A DNA stretch of 64,000 bases from Liolophura sinensis (taxonomy: Eukaryota; Mollusca; Polyplacophora; Chitonida; Chitonidae). The DNA lies in NCBI RefSeq assembly GCF_032854445.1, contig NC_088300.1:57136984-57200983 (forward strand), given 5' to 3'. Shown here piece after piece: positions 35,964 to 48,200 of the stretch; positions within the stretch are counted from its first letter, which is position 1; the number at the start of each line of letters is the position of its first letter. Position numbers and translations under genes: made by a program. The notes under the pieces were generated by a model. It did no database searches, was not told the DNA's origin, and saw nothing but the letters and a program-made list of their open reading frames with translations.

Positions 35964-36504
35964 GTAAATGTGCTCATCATATAATACGCTTTGCAAAACA
36001 TGGATAGATACTGTGTTTTACGTAAAGTTTGACCTGTAAAAATGCATATTCAGAAAGAAGCACATTAAGGCCTTAAAATGAAACTTTTGGTGCCAACACT
36101 TCAGTTTTTCTGGTACCGGTAATCAATCAGAATCAAGAAAAAGGTGTCACATGAAGCGATGTGATTGGTGAGGTCATGGCGAAACCTGTGTGAATGGTTG
36201 TGTCACTTGGATTGTACATGTATTCTGTATTTCATTTTCAGTTTAGTCAACCAGACCCGTTCAAATTTCTTATTATGTATGTGTGAGTTCTTCGTCTTTA
36301 ATTTGATTGCTGTTCATCATTCCGTCATTACATCATAGCGTCATGTTCCAAAAAATTTGGTAGATTTGTAGAACTTTGCGAACCTATGTACATGTAACTC
36401 TGTTTAGAGTGGTGAATGAAATGCTCTGGCTCAACGAGTGTTAAATTAAAGAGCTACTTTAGTGTCTAGGCTTGTATGTCCTAAAAGGAAGGCTAAATGA
36501 TAAG

Positions 36505-36769
36505 GGGGGCCTCCGTGGCTCAGTTGGTTAGCGCGCTAGTGCAACATAATGACCCAGGAGTCTCTCACCAATGCAGTCGGTGTGAGTTCAAGTCCAGCTC
36601 ATGCTGGCCTCCTCTCCGGCGGTATGTGGGAAGGTCTGCCAGCAACCTGTGGATGGTTGTGGGTTTTCCCCGGGCATTGCCCAGTTTCCTCCCACCATTA
36701 TGCTGATCGCTGTTGTATAAGTGAAATATTCTTGAGTACGGCGTAAAACACGAATCAAATAAATAAACC
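36505..36769 (+). mobile_element. SINE family A, full-length copy with tRNA-like Pol III promoter
   Basis: Best copy in the window. The head is GGGGGCCTCCGTGGCTCAGT followed by TGGTTAGCGCGCTAG. An A box TGGCTCAGTTGG lies at 36516-36527 and a B box GAGTTCAAGTCC at 36584-36595, as in a tRNA gene. The body has TCCTCCCACCATTATGCTGA, then GTGAAATATTCTTGAGTACG, and the tail AATCAAATAAATAAA. No complete tRNA cloverleaf can be formed, so it is a SINE, not a tRNA. It serves as the reference for other A copies here. Confidence 0.88.
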
Positions 36770-39700
36770 GCCTGGTGACTCTTGGGACTGAAGTAGCACT
36801 TCAAAATGTGAAACAAGATGAAGTATATTTCATAGTAAAAGTGCAGGTAATCCATGACCAACTGCCACAGCAGCTGCATCAGGATTTTAAATGGAGCGCT
36901 TTCTGACATTAGTTAGGGACATCCTCTGCCATACAAAATTTTGCCAAACCTAATCTTGGATCATGGTTCAAGCAGAAGGAATTTTGGTTGACTATTTCTT
37001 CAAATAAAAGCAGATTAAGCCTTCATCCATAACTGCCACAAAAAAACCCAGCTGAGAAAAATCCAACTAAAACCTAACATTTTCGCGGTATATCCTTTTC
37101 TTTCATCTCAGAAACCACTATCATGAAAGAATTCTTTTCAGTTAGGTTCCTTGCCTCCTATGTAGAGTTATGCAACTGTTGGGAGACAACAAAAAAAAGA
37201 AGTCTCCTCTGGAGAGATAGTTAGGTCATGACAATCCATATAAATTGAGTGAACAAGGAGATTATTTTGTGATGTGAGTTTTCAGCTGTAATTTTTTTTT
37301 ATTGATAAGCACTGAAACATAATTTGCATCTACCACTGACAGTTGTGGGTGAAGGTGTTGCTTTCATTTTAAGAAATTGTGTTATAAATACCCATCGACA
37401 GGTAATGACGCAATGCATCGTTTTCACACTGTAACTCAAATCAAAGTTACTTATAACTACCTGTACATGTAATTGATTTTCTGAATAAGAATCTCAGAAA
37501 TCATGAAAAACCAATCATTATTCCAATGCCATGTAAAATGTGGCTACAGTCACAATACATGTTTTACCAGAGTAAAACTAAGAAATGTGATAGTTATCAT
37601 AGAAATGTGATGGTTCACATAATGATTTTGATGATGAGAACTAAACCGATACTGCTTATTATTAATTGAAAAGTAGCCGACTTGTAACACTGATTAGCCA
37701 CTAGAAATTTAAGAGAGCTGTTATCAACAGGATATATGCACATGCCCAACTCTCAACCTTTTGAATACCTGTAGAGAAGTAGCTTTAGCAAACAAAATTT
37801 CCACCAGGGAAGTAATTTATTAACTCCCTGAGGTTTAAACATTCGAATGAACTAGCTATCAAATACTTGTTTTAATTACAAAGAATTTTATATACGAGAA
37901 AGTTGTAGTTGTATTGAACCTTTGACAAATCCTGGGCATCAGTATAAAGTTGCTTTTGAGATGTGATGCTAGATTACATGTACAGAGTAGATCTAGGTGT
38001 GCAAGTTTGCCTTCAGTAATTCTGATATTAAATTTTGTGTTTTATTGTGATTTTGGGGATCATGTGTCACAAACCTGTCATAATTTTCATGGAAACATGG
38101 TGTATTAACTTTATCTGATTCGCTTTTTGCATTGAAGCCTCCAGTTGTGTTTGTTAAGTGGATTAGAGGCATCATTGAGTGGAAGATTTACATGTACTGG
38201 AGTCAGGAATGTGGGGTAGACGCGTGGGTTTGAAGTGAGGACATTTATAGGTCATCTTGTAGTACTATTAAACCCGACAAAATGTTGTAGTTTGGAATTA
38301 GGTGAGTGGCCTGTTTGAGTGATATAGATAGCCAAGGCCATTTATGTCTGTCACAGGGTGTGCATTCCACGCGCTCATAAGTTTTCCTCATCATGTGATT
38401 ATAGGGTTATAAGCTGATCAAATATTAGATCTGATAAGATCAATACTTGCATCCACAAACCTTCCTGTCAGTGTGTTATCCCTCTGACTGAAATGTGAAG
38501 GCACACTTTATGAAAGGTTTTCAGATGTAGGCATTCTTCAGGTAAGTAGTGCATTGGCATTTGGCTATTTCCTTTGTGTATGGGTATAATTTTTATAACT
38601 GGAAAGTTTAATGGTACATTTTAATAAACATGATTATTACAATGTACTAAGCTTGTTGAGCAGTTCTGTCCGATGGAACACTTCTGACAGTATGATTGAT
38701 TGATTTATATTATAATGGTGGCCAATGGCGAGCATATTAAATATAAGTTCTAAAACAGAGTCACATACATGTATTTTGTTACATGCCCAGACAATAAATC
38801 AGGTATTCATCTAATGATGCTATTGCTATATAGGGATCGTTTTTAAGATGTGTAACCTAGTGACTGATGTAGGCTTAATGTTAGCATTATAGAGTTAGTA
38901 ATTCATTTTATGGTACAAAAATTAATGTGCAGATGTCATGTTACATTTTACGATGTACTTAATGGCTTACTAATTTTTTTTTATCTATGTGTAAAAGATA
39001 CCTTGTATAAATAGCTGAACTACTAGTACAGGTAAACAGGTTACAATCATTTGCACATTTATTTTGTTCTGCAGGAAGGCATGCAATTTAACTACAAGTG
39101 ACTCAAAAAGTTTGCTCTAGGGTTATAGTAATCATGCAAAAGGGGTAATAAAAACGGTAATTTGTCTTAGTCTGACACCAGGTAAAGCATCTACATGTAT
39201 GTGTAACTGAGTTTGGTTCAGTTCTATAAAGCCATTTGATTTGATTTGATTTGATTTATTGGAACTACAATAGCCATTATGGGTAATGAATTGTTCTGGC
39301 TGGAAAATTTAATTTTCCAATGGTTAATTACATTGATAAAATATTTACGTTGGCGCCATAATATGTGAACATTAATATAGCTTACAACCCTGAATATTAC
39401 ACATGTTTGCACGTGTAAAATTATTATCCTAAAAAGGCAATTTATAAGCAACGAAAAGCATCTGGCAAAGAACTAACAAAACTTAGCAGAAATGATGTTC
39501 TTTGTTGTTATGTCTGTACCTTTCATAATGTGAGCAAATTCCTTAGTACTGGTAAAGCTCATGTGATCCGACATTTTTTTACAATTATCTGTTAATTGGC
39601 AGTTGTAGTTGACCCCAAGACGGTGTGAAATACATTACTCTTAGCTGGTGCATGTAAATGTACTCATAAAGCTAATCTACAGGTACACTAACGCACAGGT

Positions 39701-41020
39701 ACATCAAAGCACAGGCGCAATATCAACTTTCCACACTTTCATAGTAATACTACTGCCATTTTTGGCACTCAGCAAAGCCATTTATGTACATGTACATGTA
39801 TCAGAAAGCGCTATTGCTGCAAACTGTATGTTTTCAACACTGCATTCATTGCGCTAACTAAACCAGTAATTTGGGATTATAATAAATATTTGTCCTGCGA
39901 TATCATTGCATTTATTTATTAAACCCTATGCTGAAGTGATTGTATCTATTCACTATATCCCTCATTGACAAGAATGGACCCATGTCTGCTGCACATATTA
40001 ATGGACCAAAAGTGCTAGGGGCAAGGCAACAACAACAACAGGGCTATTGTTGATTTCAGAGAGCTCATTGCTTTTTCTCTGAAGCGTGTCCATGATAAAT
40101 ATTGAAGTCTTTGTATGACCAATCTATTAGTAAAGTCAGAAGATACATTGTATGATCAAGAGCTGCTGTGTTATATGGCACAGGGGACTTTATGGTAGTG
40201 GTTATTCACTAGCCTTAATTGGAGAATGATTAAGAATTTCTGTCTTTAATATGCTGCTCAGATTTAGAGATGAAGATACCACACACTCTTACGAACTTCC
40301 CTAGATAAGGAAAGTATTAAAATGAGCCTGTCTGAGGTAGTAAGATTCAGAAAGATGATCACCTCAGATATTCTCAGAGGATTTTATGTTCATAAATGAT
40401 GTTGTTTATGTTGCTGTATTAATACTCCATTTTTATGCCTGTAATTTTCCTCATGGTGTGTGTATGGTTTCCAGTAACATGGTGTAATTTGTGCCATGCA
40501 CAAGAGATGATAATAGAAATTATGTAATAAATTGTTGAACAAGATGCAATTCACAATCACACATGCTGCAAGTTCTTGATCTAGGAGGTGTAATAAATGG
40601 ACGAATTATGTAGCCTTGTAAACTGCAGACTTTTTATGGCCATGGGCATTTGCTCGTCCCTGTTCACCTGCATCACTGAAGATATTGTGCATGTTTTATT
40701 TTGAGCACAGGTGTACAAGCATGAACGTAAAGTGTCACATAACATACAGTGCAGGTATGACTTTGTGCTCAGCACCATAAGCTGTTGTGGAGTTGTATTT
40801 GTAAATTATACATGTATAGCATAGTTATTTATGATCTATACAGGAATGACATGTTAAGGGTGTTACCATTAAATTCACAATCTAGTGTTTTTTTCTGAGA
40901 TATCAGCATTATTAGATATTTTCCATACTAATTATATGTTACATGTGTACCTGTTTGCCCTGAATAGCAGAGTATAAACACACGGGGACACGCCTCCACA
41001 CCTGCAGCCACTTGTACATG

Positions 41021-41043
41021 TATATATATATATATATATATAT
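41021..41043. repeat. (TA)n microsatellite
   Basis: About 23 bp of TA repeats in the FAR upstream region. Confidence 0.9.
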
Positions 41044-41509
41044 CTTGATGACTGGCCTTAGAATGTTTGCACATGTATATAGGGGCGTAAGTTAAGTTAG
41101 CAGAGAGCAGAGAGTTTGCTGACTTAAGCTGTTTTCTGGATCACACCTGTCACCCGGATATATTATACCCTCATCATTGTCATTTATATATATTGACATA
41201 ACCACATTCATCATCAAGCATGATATCAAATGCATACAAGCTCACTCTTGCTTATGATATATGGTTTGTTTGTGATCACCTTGTGAAGCTAGGGCCTATG
41301 TTACTCGGCTGATGGATTTTTCTCCCCCCCATTTGATCGCATTGGCCAGTGAGATCCCAAATTTAAGTCTAGCTTTCTCTGGCTTTGCCTTCAGGTCACA
41401 AGGATTACAACATACCTGACCAAAAGCATTTGTTTCCTCCAAACACTTCAGTTTTTCAAACCCATTAACCTGACCAGCCTCAGTGAAAAATTCTACGGCA
41501 TGCTGTTAA

Positions 41510-42110
41510 AGGAGAAGAAAACATAAAAATGATGTCAAAATCAGATGAAAGAGCGTGAAAACTTATTTGCAAATATGATCTTTAATATTTTTTTGGATTT
41601 TTTTTTTCAAGAGAAAAGGGTATTTGAAAATATTTTTGTATGGTATTTCGGACCAACTTTTGGTATTTATCGTTTTCTTTCGTTATCTTTTGGTATTTTG
41701 CATAATAATGTTCTAAATAAGAGTGCGATCCTTGTCTGATGAATTTATTTTAATGTAAACTTGTTGTTTATATAGAAACATGCATTTAACCTAAATTATG
41801 ATAATATTTATGAACATGTTAAAAATATAAATATGATCCAAATTGAGTTTCAATACATTTGTTAGCTGAAAAGGACAAATTCTAGTGCAAAAATATTTAT
41901 TAAACCTGTGTTACATCCTTATTTATGACATTATTAAACAAAGACTATAAATACCAAAAGGTGGTCATAAATACCCACCATACAAAAATTATTTTCAAGA
42001 ATCTTTTCTCCTTAAAGAAAAATCAGAAAAAATATTGAAGACCACATTTAGGAATAACTTTTCGCACTCTTTCATATGAACTTAATGTCATTTTTATATT
42101 TTCTCCACCT
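41510..42110. mobile_element. TTAA-flanked 601-bp MITE-like element just upstream of the FAR coding start
   Basis: TTAA flanks both ends (41506-41509 and 42111-42114). The ends form inverted repeats of about 60 bp: AGGAGAAGAAAACATAAAAA at the left, and AGGTGGAGAAAATATAAAAA as the reverse complement of the right end. Both continue with ATGAAAGAG and GAAAA blocks. The interior is AT-rich without coding content. The left terminus matches the one at position 204. It ends about 110 bp before the FAR coding exon acceptor. Confidence 0.78.
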
Positions 42111-42229
42111 TTAAAAAAGAAATTTAAATATATAAATTCTGGGGTAGATCGGTAAACTTAAATCAGATAATATGATCAGATTAATGAATCTTTCCCATTT
42201 CTGTTTAATTCATTATTCCAGCATCCAAT

Positions 42230-45200
42230 ATGTCATCCATCTCCGTGCCCGAATTCTACAAAAACAGATGTATCTTTATCACGGGTGGCACAGGCTTTCT
42301 CGGGAAGGCCTTGTTAGAGAAGCTATTACGCTCCTGTCCCGAGGTCCGCTGTATTTATGTTATGATCCGGCCAAAGAGAGGCAAAGATATCCATGAGCGA
42401 CTGGAAGCCCTCTTGGACACAAGTGTAAGTTTGGCTCTTACACTAACACTAGACTTGTGTAGTCTACTCCACTCTGTTCCTTTTATCGATGTATTTGGCA
42501 TGTTTTGTTTACAAGAATCAAAATATTCAAGCCCCAGTGTATTTTTTTCTGCTGTACATATGTCTTATTTATCTGAAATTGGCACCCCTATGGGCAAGTT
42601 GTGTGTGTTCTATCACACCATAATCACTCAGAAGTCTCTCTTCCATGCGGTTGCTTTGAGCTTATGCTCGCTTCCTCTCTTGTTGTACATGGGAAGGTCT
42701 GTCAGTAACCTGCAGATTGTCCTGTTTCCCCCTGTGACCAGTTCCCTCCCACCTCAATTCTGGCCTCAGTCATATAAGTTATATATTCTTGAGTACAACA
42801 TAAAACACCAGGTATATTCACTAAATACATTTTGCAGAAATCTTTTTCCATTGTTGTTGATTATAGTATAGCACACGTACTCACCCGGAACATATATCGT
42901 CCTTCAAGACACAATAGCTAAGAAGTTTGTTTTTTTTTACATCCATACAAATATTATGCTACAGAAAGCATACATGTTTACTTGTGCTTTGTTTTCCAGT
43001 TATTTGACAAGGTGCGAACAGAACAACCAGGTTTTGAAAATAAAGTGATTGCTATCGGTGGTGATATCTTGGACGATAACCTTGGTATAACAGAGGAGGA
43101 TCAGCAAACCCTGGTGGAAAATGTCTCTATCATCTTTCATTCTGCGGCCACAGTCAAGTTTGATGAGGAACTCAAGTAAGCATCTTCTAACCTTGAAAGT
43201 CTGTGAAATAAAGTTTATTTTGGAAGAAGTATTTTTTTTCAGCGTTAAAGGTGAACTGCAATACTTTTTATTTTGCACAATTTTTTTATCATTAGTCCTC
43301 TGTTGTTATTCTGTAAGATTGTGGATGTGGTTATTACTAAAATAATTCATAAAGTATTTTTAATAAAAAATATTTACCATTGTAATTTTATATGGAGAAC
43401 GTCCATTACTTATTTCTCTTTTGTTTTTGAATGCCATGTTGGTGATCCTTGTCATTCATGTTAAATAACACAAATGTAACAGTTTTTGTAATGTTGGCAA
43501 TGGTCATATGAATGAACCATGTCCATATTGATGTCACGAGGTTCCAAAATCCAAGGGGAACAAGCCATGGCCTTTTAAACAATGATTATAGACTGTATAT
43601 TTTTGCGAGGCTCATTTCTTTTTAAAAATAATCTAAAAATTGCATATGCATATACATAAATAGAAACTGTAGCACAATTATCTTAATGTATTTACTCTGA
43701 CAAATGTAAAGATGTAATATTTTTATACATCTGTTGACTTGATCGTATTGAAAGCAGTGTCTTGATGTGCTCCTGAATAAGTTTTGGTGTGTTTTTTGTA
43801 GAATCTGTGGACAGTTATGATATTACTTGTACCTTTCAGATTATCTATACAGATGAATGTTCTAGGAGTGCGAAAGATACTGAAGCTTGCTCATAAAATA
43901 AAAAAGCTGGAGGTAAAGAAAACACTTTGTTTTTGTAAAATGCAATATGTTTTTCAGGAACCTTGTAAAATGTTCATTTTATTTATTTGTGAAAAGAAAA
44001 AAAGCCATGTTTTGTATATTAACACTTCATCCAATGATTTGTATAAAAACATTTAAGATACCATTAAACAGTAAATGCGTATAATTTGATTCTAATATCA
44101 GTAAAAGATTTTCAGAAAGGTTGTTCTGATGTATGTTTCCAGGCATTGGTACATGTGTCCACAGCGTATGCCAACTGTGATAAGGAGCAAATAGCAGAAG
44201 CAGTGTATCCTCCCCCACTACAGCCACACAAACTCATCAATGCAGTCGAGTAAGTTCTTCAGTACCTACAGCTGTTTCTTCATGGAACTATAAGGAATCA
44301 TCATGTGAAGGAAGTTGATAGAAGAATGATGTAATATATTTCTACAATGTTAGACTGACTATTTTTAAAAATATGTGTTTTAGCCAGTGAAACATTTATT
44401 GTACCAAATTTTGCATGGAGGCTCACAATGTTTGCAAAACTTTCAACTTTCACAAGTATTATTAATGTTCAAAAATGCCAAAACAGTGCAAGTGCCCCTC
44501 ATTTTCACATGAGCTGATCTTGTTTTCCTACAGACAACCTTGTTATTGTTCTGTTGTCTCTCTGTCAGGTGGATGGATGATGAGGTGATTACAACACTGA
44601 CCCCCAAGCTGACTAAACCCCGCCCCAACACGTACACGTACACCAAATCAATGGCTGAGTACCTGCTGACAGAAGAGAGAGGGGACATACCAGTGGCTAT
44701 TGTCAGGCCCTCCATTGTTGGGGCCACCTGGCTAGAACCAGTGCCTGTAAGATACTGCAACTTTCAGTTCAGGGTTTCATTTTACAATAAGGGTTTAACT
44801 TATTTCCACATAACTGTCATTAGTAATTAGGCTTGACATGAATTACATCCTGTTTGTAAAACAAAGCCCTGGAGTTTGTCTGTAATCTTTTGCTTAAATT
44901 ATTAAATTGTGAACTTTTGTATTATGAAATAATATTCAGATAAGCACAATTTGCTGTGTCTTGAGTTCTCAGTATAGTGCTTAGCAGATCACTTGCTGTG
45001 TGACAAGCATTAAGTACTCAAATATGAATAATAATAATACACATATATATCTATGATTAAGCATTTGTGACCCTTGTCTCTAATCTCGTCTTCACCTTGT
45101 TACAGGGATGGGTGGACAATTTTAATGGCCCCACTGGGTTGTTAGCAGCAGTAAGTATACATGTGTAGCAGAATTGTTTTTCCAGAATATAGATTTATAA

Positions 45201-48200
45201 CTAATTATCATAATTTATTTTGGAGTCCATTAAATTATTCCACTGTTCTTAAGCAAATAAATTCCTATGGATAAACACCTATGAATTCACTTGTAAGCAT
45301 ATATAGATATTGTAAAGTTGTGGTAAAATCCACCAAAAAAAACTCACTTGTATTATATTTCTGTCACTGCATTCCACTACAATGCATGAACATTGAACAG
45401 TGAGTTCGATTTCCCTAGTTCCTTCATTTCAAGATCATTGTATGTCAGTTTACTCTTCCAGATGTTGCTTTTTGTAAATTCCTGTACTTTGTGTGTATTT
45501 TAGATTGGTAAAGGTGTTTTGCGAATAATGAAAGGTGACTTCCATGGCACTTCTGACATCATCCCTGTTGACATTGCGGTGAAACTTCTTATAGCAGCTG
45601 CCTGGTACACAGCAGTCGAGAGGTACATATGAACTAGTTTTATGACAGTACAAACATAAGACATACATTTCTTAACTTTAAAACAAATAATTAAGGCCCT
45701 GTGCAGATGTAAAGATGTTTATTCAGTCATTTTTCTGATGACAGATTAGTGTAGTATGTAGTGATCTCTGTATGCCGTTTTCCAAAACGTTTCTGACCTA
45801 TTCTACAGAGATACTTATTTTACCTGATTCTGAGAGATTTATAGATCTTAGAAAGGTGCTTTGAGGTAAATGAACAAATGAAAGAAAATTTCAGCATCAA
45901 AAGTAATGTTAAGGACTGTTTTTTACCTCTAAAATCCACCCAGATTGGTAGACTTCTTGAGGCAAATATGATTTTTTATTCCAGTCATGTCATATTTTTT
46001 TTTTACAAATATTGCCATTTCTGTGCGTAACAAATGTTGCAATACCTGTTTGTTTGTTTGTTACAGACCGAAGGATGTGAAAGTATATAACGGTACAACA
46101 GGACAGATCAATAGGTTTACCTGGGGAGAAATGGGTAGGTGATCATTCATACTTCTCAGTCTGTTTGAATGAAAGTCCTGTACAGCAGGTAGATGAGACC
46201 ATAGCATTGCAGTAAAAACAACCATAAGGCATAAGCTCAAATAGAGGTCAGGAAAACGCCCAGAGGCATAAGCTCTTCCAGAGGTCTGGAAAACAACCAG
46301 AGGCATAAGCTCTTCCAGAGGTCTGGAAAACAACCAGAGGCATAAGCTCACCCAGAGGTCTGGAAAACAACCAGTGGCATAAGCTCTCCCAGAGGTCTGG
46401 AAAACAACCAGAGGCATAAGCTGACCCAGAGGTCTGGAAAACAACCAGAGGCATAAGCTCAAATAGAGGTCTGGAAAACAACCAGAGGCATAAGCTGACC
46501 CATAGGTCTGGAAAACAACCAGAGGCATAAGCTCACACAGGGGTCTGGAAAGCAACTAGAAACATAAGCTGGCCCAGAGGTGGCAGGGCTAGTTTTAATT
46601 TCATAATACAGTAGACTCTCTGTAAACTGACCGTACTCGGGACCGAAAAAAAATGTCGGTTTAGACAAGTTGTCGGTGTATTAAACATGGGCAAGTGGCC
46701 TACAACAACAACATGTGTATTGTACATACATATATGTTTAATTAAACTTGCTGTACAGTGATGCATAGTAACAAACTATGGAAAGAAGCTGATCTGTGCT
46801 TTACTTTAGTACATACGCATAATTGCTTTACAAAATATCGAACTTTATCACTCAAGTTCATTTACACACTGCCACGCTTTGCTGGCCTACTGGACGTGGT
46901 CGGATGTTGTCAGGGCAGTAGCAGGGAAAATTGTGACGGCAACTGTTGTTTGAGGCGTTTTTATTTAGTCACTGAGCTATTAAGCGTCAGACTCATCTTT
47001 CACTAAACTCTGACCTCTGCACGAGATATGATACAGTATCAAGACAGGAGATCACCACCTGCTGAAGTAGGCAAGAGTTCACATAAGCATATTATCTCCC
47101 TTCCCACTGATCTTCAGTCACCTGGCAAGCAGGCAAGTTGAAGCCAAACTCAGACTCCATCGGACGTCGTGCGACACACTGTGTCAGATTAGACAAGACA
47201 GATTAATACTCATTTGAAATGTTTGTACTACAAACCACTGTCGGTGTTCAGAATAAACAAGAGTCGGTTTACTGAAGGCAGTTAACATTACTGTCAAGTG
47301 GAGCAGAAAACGAACCATGAAATGTTGTCGGTTTTGACAAGATGTCAGTTAATTAAGGTGTCGGTGTTAAGAGAGTCCACTGTACTGTGAACATAGCTTA
47401 AATGTGATTCAAACTTCTCTGCAGTATATGTTTGTAATGTATGCGCTAATTTCATTCTGCTGATATGTAATACTATAAGGTGGGGATATCAAGGTGTGAT
47501 TTTGGAAGCAAGGCGGCTTGTCAAGTACCAGGTGAGACATGGTGTCTTCCTCGTTTTCTCCACCTACAAACCTGACAGCAGTCAAATGTTGATCCCAGCA
47601 TGAAACACTGCTCAAATAAATAAAAGGTGTGAATTTAATTCTCAGTTGTTATATAGTATATGGTTATGGATGGGTGTTGTTTCTGCTTGCAGAGCGTATG
47701 TCTCACCAGTACTTCCTGAAGAATCCTGTCAACAGTATGGCGCGTCTCCCAAACCCGAGATTCACAAAGAATGCGTAAGTTTGCAACAGACCATGAACTT
47801 TGTTCTGTACCATCCCACGATGTATAAAGCCTGGTACTCTTCAGTTGATTTTGAGTGAAGAGAGCTACTAATGTGACTTTTCAACCAGTTTGAAATATAC
47901 TAGTTAAATACCTCTTTTAGTCTATTTTTTAATTTCATCCTTAGCAACATCCACAAAATCTTATTTTTATACCAAATAAACTTTAAAGGAAAGATCAAGA
48001 ATTTTGTTTCCCATGTTTGACAGAATTTGCCTTAATGTTTCCATGACCTAGGTTTACATTTTTTCTTCATAGGTTTTGGCATGATCTCAATGTGTTTTTC
48101 GATCACATCATACCAGCTTACTGTATGGACCTTTATTTGAGAATAGCAGGACGGAAACCCATGTAAGTGATGCATCCATCAATATGCTGGTTGATGAGTG

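Larger units (their letters stand above)
35964..42221. other. Presumed FAR 5' intron / spacer
   Basis: If the exon ending at 35963 belongs to FAR, this is its 6.3-kb first intron. Contents: full-length SINE A (36505-36769), a TA tract (41021-41043), an ATTTG/TTTGA short tandem repeat near 39236-39259, and the element 41510-42110. The rest is AT-rich without recognised coding or RNA genes. Confidence 0.45.

Noticed and set aside
36505-36600. tRNA gene
   Set aside because: A and B boxes are present but no cloverleaf or anticodon arm fits, and the sequence continues into a SINE body and tail.
46061-46766. Several minus-strand frames with repeated FPDLW and ASGCF phrases
   Set aside because: A 37-bp repeat read in rotating frames; no independent support.
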